From positions 1-64,000 of the forward strand of contig CAZIFL010000013.1 in NCBI GenBank assembly GCA_964539095.1: 64,000 bases of DNA, in the 5' to 3' direction. Made by a program: the position numbers and the translations under genes. Below, in pieces: positions 58,703 through 64,000 of the stretch (within the stretch, counting starts at the first letter, position 1; each line of letters begins with the position of its first letter). Origin of the DNA: DAIPKP01 sp964539095 (lineage in GTDB: Bacteria > Synergistota > Synergistia > Synergistales > Aminiphilaceae). The notes beneath the pieces were generated by a model. That model had not been told where the DNA came from, did not search any database, and saw nothing but the letters and a program-made list of their open reading frames with translations.

Positions 58703-58878
58703 ATCCACACCCCAATCTTTATACGTTTTTGCGCCTTCTCCGAAAGATGCTTCTGCCGAAAATTTCCTGAAAAAGGCGATTCGTCTATTCCCTCATGTAC
58801 GTTATCCCGGAAAGGGAGAGAAAAGTGGCACAAAAATTCTCTCAAGTCTCCGTATTTTTTCCTTTTCGGGAAAAGTCT

Positions 58879-59655
58879 TTAGCCTCTGACTCCTCCGAGA
58901 AGCACGTTGCGGTTCTCTGCGTCTCCTCTGCGGTAGGAGTACCATCCCGAGGGGCCGCAGGAGACGCACTCCTCTGCAAGAAAGAGATGCTCCTCCTTCA
59001 TACCTTCCCGGCCCAGGAGATACGCCCCCATGCGGGGGAGATCAAAAAAACAGAGATCTCCCCGAAGCTCCCAGAGAGATTTCGGAAAGAGTTCCATCCC
59101 CCGGAGGGTGAGGGGGTCATCCATCTTCCGGGAATAGCAGCATCCACGGATGGCGGGGCCCAGAAAGGCCCGGCAACGCTCGGGAGCAAGGGCGGGGAAT
59201 TTTTGACGTAGCAGTCTCCAGGCCGCCGAAGGGATCTGCTCCCCTGCCCCCCGAAACCCCATGTGAAGCAGGAGCATCCAGGGGTGCGGCTCCGAGGAGA
59301 AGAGAATCACCGGGCAGCAGTCCGCAAAGCGTAGCATCCCCCGCCATGCGGGGTCTTCGAGAAAGATTCCGTCCCCCTCGGGAGATGCCTCTTCAGGAGA
59401 AACTTCTTTCGAGGGGACGAGGATCTCTTTACCGTGCACCTGCCGGGGGACAAGAAGTTTTGGAATCTGGAACCTCTCGGAAAAAAACCGACGGGCCCTC
59501 TGGGAGGTAACGCTATGCCCTTCTGTGAGTTCCCCCGGGCCATAGAGGGAGAGTTCAAAAAGCTCTGCAAACTCGGAAAAAGCCAGAGAAAAGTAGTCGA
59601 TCTTCGTCCCTTCTCCCGCAGAGTCTCGGGGAGGGGAGGCGGTGTTTTTTTTCAT
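58879..59655 (-). CDS. pgeF: Peptidoglycan editing factor PgeF (multicopper-oxidase-like domain)
   Basis: YfiH/DUF152 family; in E. coli it removes wrongly incorporated L-serine from peptidoglycan precursors, and relatives oxidise polyphenols or act on purine nucleosides. The 258 residues include VPRQVHGKEILV, RFADCCPVILF, LLLHMGFRGAGE and the C-terminal CVSCGPSGWYSYRRGDAENRN. The metal ligands (HG, DCC-PV, H) are seen. ATG 59655 overlaps the folC stop by 4 bp (ATGA). Confidence 0.88.
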   Translation of the reverse strand: MKKNTASPPRDSAGEGTKIDYFSLAFSEFAELFELSLYGPGELTEGHSVTSQRARRFFSERFQIPKLLVPRQVHGKEILVPSKEVSPEEASPEGDGIFLEDPAWRGMLRFADCCPVILFSSEPHPWMLLLHMGFRGAGEQIPSAAWRLLRQKFPALAPERCRAFLGPAIRGCCYSRKMDDPLTLRGMELFPKSLWELRGDLCFFDLPRMGAYLLGREGMKEEHLFLAEECVSCGPSGWYSYRRGDAENRNVLLGGVRG

Positions 59656-60980
59656 GACAGAGAAAATCCTCCCTCCGAAGCCATATATCCCAGCAGATAG
59701 AGACTGCCGCAGACCAGCACCAAACTCCCCCGGGATTTTCCCCGCTCTAAAGCTTCCAGAGGAGAGGAGCAAACCTCACAGGAAACCCACCCCCGGGAGA
59801 GAGCAATCTCCCGAAGATCGTCACTCCGGGCAGAACGTTCGAGACCGGGAACGCAGGTACAGATAAGATGGTCTGCGGTTCCTCGAAGCAGGTCAAGCAT
59901 CTGGGGAGCGTCCTTATCCTTCATGCAGGAAAAGATGAGTACCTTACCGGGAAGATCGTTCCATCGTTCCGCCACCATGGCGGCGAAGGCCCGGGCTCCT
60001 TCGGGGTTGTGCACCCCGTCGGCAAAGAGCGGAGGCTCTCCGGGAAAGAGTGTCCCTCGAAAGGGCCAGGAGGCCTTTTGAAGCCCCTCAAGAAGGTGTT
60101 CTCTCCGAAGGCGGGGGAAATGCTCCCGAAGGTGCCATGCTACCGAGAGGGCGTGCGCCCCGTTATCCACCTGGTGCCTCCCCCGAAGAGATATGGAAAC
60201 TTTTGGAAGGACCAGATCCCCCTCGGAAAAGGAGAAGCGGTTTCCCTCCGGAGTCGGCCCCACCTCCGATATGGTGCAGCTGTGCGAAAAGAGATGCGCC
60301 CGGGCCTTTACTCTCTCTGCGGCGGCGAGGAAACGGGCCTCCAGCTCCGGAGCCCCCCCTCGAAAGGAGGCAAAGCTACGGGGGCGAAAAATGGCAAATT
60401 TCTCCGCACCGATCTCCTCCAGAGTATTCCCCAGATACTCCTGATGATCCATGGCGATGGTGGTAATCACAGAGGCCTTTACGGGAGCCCGCAGATTGGT
60501 GGCATCGTAACGCCCCCCCATCCCCGTCTCAAGGATTAACAGTTCCACCCCTTCAGAAACTGCCATAAGAAAGGCCAGCGCCGTAACAATCTCGAAGTAG
60601 GAAGGCACCTCTTCGAGGGGCATGAGCGGAAGGGCCTCTTCGACGCGTTTCAAGGCTTGCGACCACGTCGACGCAGGGAGGGGAATCCCTTTTCGAAGAA
60701 ACCGTTCCCCAAGAGCAATAAGATGGGGGCTCGTATAGAACCCCGTGACATAACCCGCAGAACGAAAGATTCGTTCAAGAAACGCTCCGGTAGAACCCTT
60801 GCCGTTCGTCCCCGCCAGATGGATCACCGGAACGGTGCGCTCGGGATTTCCCAGAATGTTCAGAAGCCGGGCTATCCGAGAGAGGCCAGGGCGGATGCCC
60901 GGGGTTGCAAGACGGAGGATCTGCGCCTCTACCCTGGCATACCCCTGCCGCTCCTGTTGTATTAATAAAAAACGGTCCAT
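59652..60980 (-). CDS. folC: Folylpolyglutamate synthase/dihydrofolate synthase
   Basis: Mur-ligase family enzyme adding glutamate to dihydropteroate or folates. The 442 residues have the P-loop VIHLAGTNGKGSTGAFLE near residue 55, TSPHLIALGERF, ILETGMGGRYDATN, TTIAMDHQEYLG and ADGVHNPEGARAFA. ATG 60980 follows GGAG. It lies 75 bases after valS with a terminator between; valS-folC adjacency is common in Firmicutes. Confidence 0.94.
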   Translation of the reverse strand: MDRFLLIQQERQGYARVEAQILRLATPGIRPGLSRIARLLNILGNPERTVPVIHLAGTNGKGSTGAFLERIFRSAGYVTGFYTSPHLIALGERFLRKGIPLPASTWSQALKRVEEALPLMPLEEVPSYFEIVTALAFLMAVSEGVELLILETGMGGRYDATNLRAPVKASVITTIAMDHQEYLGNTLEEIGAEKFAIFRPRSFASFRGGAPELEARFLAAAERVKARAHLFSHSCTISEVGPTPEGNRFSFSEGDLVLPKVSISLRGRHQVDNGAHALSVAWHLREHFPRLRREHLLEGLQKASWPFRGTLFPGEPPLFADGVHNPEGARAFAAMVAERWNDLPGKVLIFSCMKDKDAPQMLDLLRGTADHLICTCVPGLERSARSDDLREIALSRGWVSCEVCSSPLEALERGKSRGSLVLVCGSLYLLGYMASEGGFSLS

Positions 60981-60994
60981 GGCATATCTCCACG

Positions 60995-61040
60995 TAAAAA
61001 AAGCCCGGTTCCGGAGGTGAAAAATCCCCCGAAAACGGGC
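60995..61040 (-). terminator. Terminator between valS and folC
   Basis: On the minus strand GCCCGTTTTCGG pairs with CCGGAACCGGGC (two imperfect positions) and runs into seven or more T. The folC ribosome site follows immediately, so some read-through is likely. Confidence 0.8.
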
Positions 61041-61054
61041 CTCTTAGTGTCTCT

Positions 61055-63739
61055 CTAGGAAGAGAGACTCTCCAGATTCTGATTAACTCGGGAGAGACGC
61101 TCCCGGGCCTCCTGAAGGCGTTCCCGCTCTTTGGCTACCACATCCTCCGGAGCCTTGGCAAGGAAGCTTTCGTTTTCGAGCTTCATTTCTCCCCTGGTAA
61201 TATCCGCCTCGATCTTCTCTCTCTCCTTGCGGAGACGCTCCATCTCGGAGGGGACATCCAGAATATCCCCCACCCCGAGAAAGAGGGTCCGCCGGGGGAG
61301 TACCGCCGCCAGACTCTGTTTGGGGCGCTCTCCGGGCTCCACAAGACGTATCTCCGCCACTCTTCCGAGAAGCGAGATAAGATCCCGGTTTTCCTCCATG
61401 GAACGCCGAACCCTGGGATCCTCCGTGGCGATAACGATGGAGGGGGCAGACTGCTGAGGAGCAAGCCCCGCTTCAACCCGCAGGTTCCGCAAAGCCCGGA
61501 TCATCTCCTGAAACTGCTCCATATCTTCGAAAAGCTCAATCTCGCCATCCTCTTTTTCGAAGGAGGGCCAACCGCTCCGTTCGAGAAGCGCCCCCTCATC
61601 TCCGGCAAAACCGAAGGCCTGCCAGAGTTCATCCGTTGCAAAGGGGATGAAGGGGTGCAAAAGCTGCAGAGTCTGTCGGAAGACCGTGGCAAGCACCCAT
61701 CGGGAGGCCTCTTTCCGCTCCTCTCCCTCGTTGCCGTAGAGAGCAGCTTTGGCCATCTCAAGATACCAGTCACAGAGTTCGGACCATACAAAGTCGTAGA
61801 GCCCCCGGGCAGCCTCTCCGAAGAAGTAGCCGTCCAAAAGCCTGGAGGTCTCCCGGGCTACCCGGCGAGTGCGCTCGAGAATCCAGCGATCATGGTCACG
61901 AAGCAGACTCTCAGCAGGCATCTCTGAACAAGAGGGAAGCTCCTCCAGGTGCATAAGGGCGAAACGGCTGGCGTTCCAGAGCTTGTTCATGAAGTATCGG
62001 TAGGTTTCGATACGGTTGGTGCTGAGGAAGATATCCCGCCCCTGCACGGTGAGAGCCGCCAGGGTCATCCGCAGAGCGTCCGCCCCATAGGTTTCGATGA
62101 TGCCGAGAGGGTCAATAACGTTCCCCCGGGACTTGCTCATCTTATGACCGTGCTCATCCCGCACCAGGGCATGAATATACACATCATGGAAGGGAACTTC
62201 CCCGTCCATGAACTCCAGCCCCATCATAATCATCCGGGAGACCCAGAAGAAGATGATGTCAAACCCCGTCATGAGAAGGGAGGTGGGATAAAAGGCCTCA
62301 AGCTCTTTTGTTTTATCCGGCCAGCCCAGGGTGGAGAAGGGCCAGAGGGCGCTGCTGAACCAGGTGTCCAGCACATCCTCATCCTGATGCGACACCGTAT
62401 GACCGCAGGCTTCGCAGGCGGAAGGCGCCTCGGAGGCCACCGTAAAGTGGCCGCATTTTTCGCACTCCCAGGCGGGAATCCGGTGTCCCCACCAGAGCTG
62501 CCGGGAGATGCACCAGTCCCGGATGTTCTCCATCCACTGGTAGTAGGTGTTCTCCCACTGCTTGGGCACCCAATTGATACGCTCCTGCTGCACCGCCTCC
62601 ACCCCGGCATCCGCCAGAGGCTTGGCCTTCACGAACCACTGCTCCGAAAGGTAGGGCTCCACCACGGTGTCGCAGCGGTAGCAGTGTCCCACGGAGTGAA
62701 GATGCTCTTCAACCTTCACCAGAAGCCCCTGGGCTTTGAGATCCTCCACCACTTTCTTTCGGGCCTCGGTAATATGGAGCCCCTGGTAGATCCCCGCCAA
62801 GTCGTTCATGATCTGCTTATCATCGATCACCGCAATCTGGGGGAGATCGTGCCGCTGCCCCACGAGGAAGTCGTTAGGATCGTGGGCGGGGGTAATTTTG
62901 ACGCACCCCGTGCCGAACTCGGGATCCACCATGTTATCCTCAATAACCGGGATCTCTCGATCTGTGAGGGGGACCCGCACCCTGCGCCCCACGTAGGGGG
63001 CGTTTTTCTCATCCCGGGGGTGCACCGCAATGGCGACATCGCCCAGGATGGTCTCGGGCCGGGTGGTGGCAACCATGAGGGAGCCTTCGCCATCCACAAA
63101 GGGATAGGCTACGTGGTAGAGATTTCCGGGAAGCTCCTTGTGCTCGACTTCGAGATCGGAGAGGGCTGTCTGGCAGCGGGAGCACCAGTTGATGATGTAT
63201 TTTCCCCGGTAGATAAGCCCCTTCTTGTACAGAGCCACAAAAACCTCCCGCACTGCCCGGGAGAGCCCTTCATCCATGGTAAAGCGCTCTCGGTCCCAAT
63301 CACAGGAAGCCCCCAGCTTTTTAAGCTGGTTGATGATGCGGCTGCCGTACTGCTCTTTCCACTCCCAAACCCGAGCCTCGAAAGCATCCCGCCCCAGATC
63401 GTGCCGGGAGAGCCCCTCCTTGGCGAGCTGCTTTTCCACTACGTTCTGGGTGGCGATCCCCGCATGATCCGTGCCGGGAAGCCAGAGGACGTTGTCCCCC
63501 TGCATACGGCGGTAACGGCAGATAATGTCCTGGAGGGTATTGTTCAAGGCATGCCCCATATGGAGAGAGCCCGTAACGTTGGGAGGGGGGATCACAATAG
63601 AAAAGTTCTTTCCCTCTCCCGTATACTCCGGATCTCCCACGAAAAGACCCTCTCTCTCCCATCGTGCATACCAGGCATCTTCAATGGGAGCGGGATCATA
63701 GCTTTTGCTCAAGGAATCAAGTTTTTTGCGGCGGTCCAT
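61055..63739 (-). CDS. valS: Valyl-tRNA synthetase
   Basis: Class I aminoacyl-tRNA synthetase charging valine with CP1 editing. The 894 residues have the HIGH-type motif IPPPNVTGSLHMGHALNNTL near residue 45, WLPGTDHAGIATQ, the editing region TTRPETILGD, KMSKSRGNVIDPLG near residue 540, and the C-terminal coiled coil (EMERLRKEREKIEADITRGEMKL). ATG 63739 follows GGAGG by seven bases; an ATG two codons earlier sits in the ribosome site. Confidence 0.97.
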   Translation of the reverse strand: MDRRKKLDSLSKSYDPAPIEDAWYARWEREGLFVGDPEYTGEGKNFSIVIPPPNVTGSLHMGHALNNTLQDIICRYRRMQGDNVLWLPGTDHAGIATQNVVEKQLAKEGLSRHDLGRDAFEARVWEWKEQYGSRIINQLKKLGASCDWDRERFTMDEGLSRAVREVFVALYKKGLIYRGKYIINWCSRCQTALSDLEVEHKELPGNLYHVAYPFVDGEGSLMVATTRPETILGDVAIAVHPRDEKNAPYVGRRVRVPLTDREIPVIEDNMVDPEFGTGCVKITPAHDPNDFLVGQRHDLPQIAVIDDKQIMNDLAGIYQGLHITEARKKVVEDLKAQGLLVKVEEHLHSVGHCYRCDTVVEPYLSEQWFVKAKPLADAGVEAVQQERINWVPKQWENTYYQWMENIRDWCISRQLWWGHRIPAWECEKCGHFTVASEAPSACEACGHTVSHQDEDVLDTWFSSALWPFSTLGWPDKTKELEAFYPTSLLMTGFDIIFFWVSRMIMMGLEFMDGEVPFHDVYIHALVRDEHGHKMSKSRGNVIDPLGIIETYGADALRMTLAALTVQGRDIFLSTNRIETYRYFMNKLWNASRFALMHLEELPSCSEMPAESLLRDHDRWILERTRRVARETSRLLDGYFFGEAARGLYDFVWSELCDWYLEMAKAALYGNEGEERKEASRWVLATVFRQTLQLLHPFIPFATDELWQAFGFAGDEGALLERSGWPSFEKEDGEIELFEDMEQFQEMIRALRNLRVEAGLAPQQSAPSIVIATEDPRVRRSMEENRDLISLLGRVAEIRLVEPGERPKQSLAAVLPRRTLFLGVGDILDVPSEMERLRKEREKIEADITRGEMKLENESFLAKAPEDVVAKERERLQEARERLSRVNQNLESLSS

Positions 63740-63785
63740 TGCCATCCCTCCAAGAAAAAAATCGTGACACATCACATATGGTTTT

Positions 63786-64000
63786 TTAGAGTTCTTCTGC
63801 TGTGGCCTCGGGAAAGAGAAGATCCTGAATGCCTCGCTGCAGCTCCGTTATTCCCAGGCTGTTGGCAGCTCCCGTAACGTAGGGTTTGTTGAGAGAATAG
63901 AGCCCCTTTTTCACGTACTGCTGCACTAAACCACGGTGTTTGCTTTTGGCGATTTTATCCGCCTTGGTAAAGACCACCTGAAGAGGAATCCCCAGATCGT
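63786..64000 (-). CDS. engB: Ribosome biogenesis GTPase EngB/YsxC (C-terminal part)
   Basis: The frame is open to the right window edge, so the N-terminal part lies outside. The visible 70 residues hold the G4 motif VFTKADKIAKSK and the G5-like YVTGAANSLGITELQRGI, as in EngB, an essential GTPase of 50S assembly. It lies 46 bases upstream of valS on the same strand. Confidence 0.85.
   Translation of the reverse strand, partial: DLGIPLQVVFTKADKIAKSKHRGLVQQYVKKGLYSLNKPYVTGAANSLGITELQRGIQDLLFPEATAEEL

Noticed and set aside
58879..59655. Annotation as a laccase
   Set aside because: The family was once called laccase-like, but the editing/nucleoside roles fit better and no blue-copper domain is present.
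61949..63877. 642-codon frame opposite valS
   Set aside because: Antisense shadow of valS with low-complexity Gly/His-rich translation.

Overview
The window is a densely packed bacterial chromosome segment made almost entirely of housekeeping genes, with most transcription on the minus strand. I infer a Gram-negative, anaerobic, arginine-fermenting bacterium of the Synergistota type. The reasons are Firmicute-like gene orders (tilS-hpt-ftsH; yceD-rpmF-fapR-plsX-fab; rsmD-coaD next to tmcAL), FabK as the only enoyl-ACP reductase seen, zinc-ribbon L28 and L32, an MEP isoprenoid pathway, GC-rich DNA and tandem arginine deiminases. No rRNA or marker search was possible, so the phylum is an inference.

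Layout. 1-531: no convincing gene, one strong hairpin. 532-1747: tRNA-Ala(GGC) and rlmB. 1.7-10.9 kb: tilS-hpt-ftsH-uvrB-uvrA-rlmB. 11.0-11.3 kb: tRNA-Leu, initiator tRNA-Met and elongator tRNA-Met behind a near-consensus promoter. 11.4-17.9 kb: xseB-ispA-dxs-tlyA-nadK-recN. 18 kb: the plus-strand rpmB. 18.2-21.5 kb: ftsK-thiN. 21.7-31.3 kb: yceD-rpmF, then fapR-plsX-fabH-fabK-fabD-fabG-acpP-fabF-rnc-mltG. 31.3-35.8 kb: ackA, the divergent tmcAL, and trmB-rsmD-coaD.

The accessory stretch is 36.0-39.3 kb. Two copies of a 290-bp non-coding inverted-repeat element lie in opposite orientation, each bounded by CTAG and each placed between the stop codon of a minus-strand gene and that gene's terminator. 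Between them are a YbjN-like exported protein, tRNA-Pro(GGG), ksgA and a HigBA toxin-antitoxin module. The HigBA module is itself flanked by a direct repeat derived from the ksgA end and terminator. A decayed 67-bp piece of the same element lies at 49.6 kb, just after another stop codon.

39.3-43.9 kb carries arginine and polyamine genes (speE-arcA2-arcA1-argF). 43.9-49.6 kb carries ispG, then udg-uppS-cdsA-dxr-rseP. 49.7-55.1 kb has a P-loop/Asp23 fusion, hisC, murA, a divergent WecA/MraY-type transferase and an RpiB-uracil phosphoribosyltransferase fusion. 55.2-57.6 kb has a secreted TPR/beta-propeller protein with two tiny membrane proteins. 57.7-64 kb has a Gfo/Idh oxidoreductase, folC-pgeF, valS and the 3' part of engB.

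Functionally, dxs, dxr, ispG, ispA and uppS feed cdsA-linked lipid and undecaprenyl-phosphate supply to murA and the wecA-like enzyme. The fab cluster under FapR supplies PlsX and phospholipids. ArcA with ornithine carbamoyltransferase degrades arginine to carbamoyl phosphate; arcC is not in the window. I see no phage, CRISPR array or obviously new multi-gene system. The most interesting items are the 290-bp element family, the HigBA insertion scar, two gene fusions and several operator-like palindromes.
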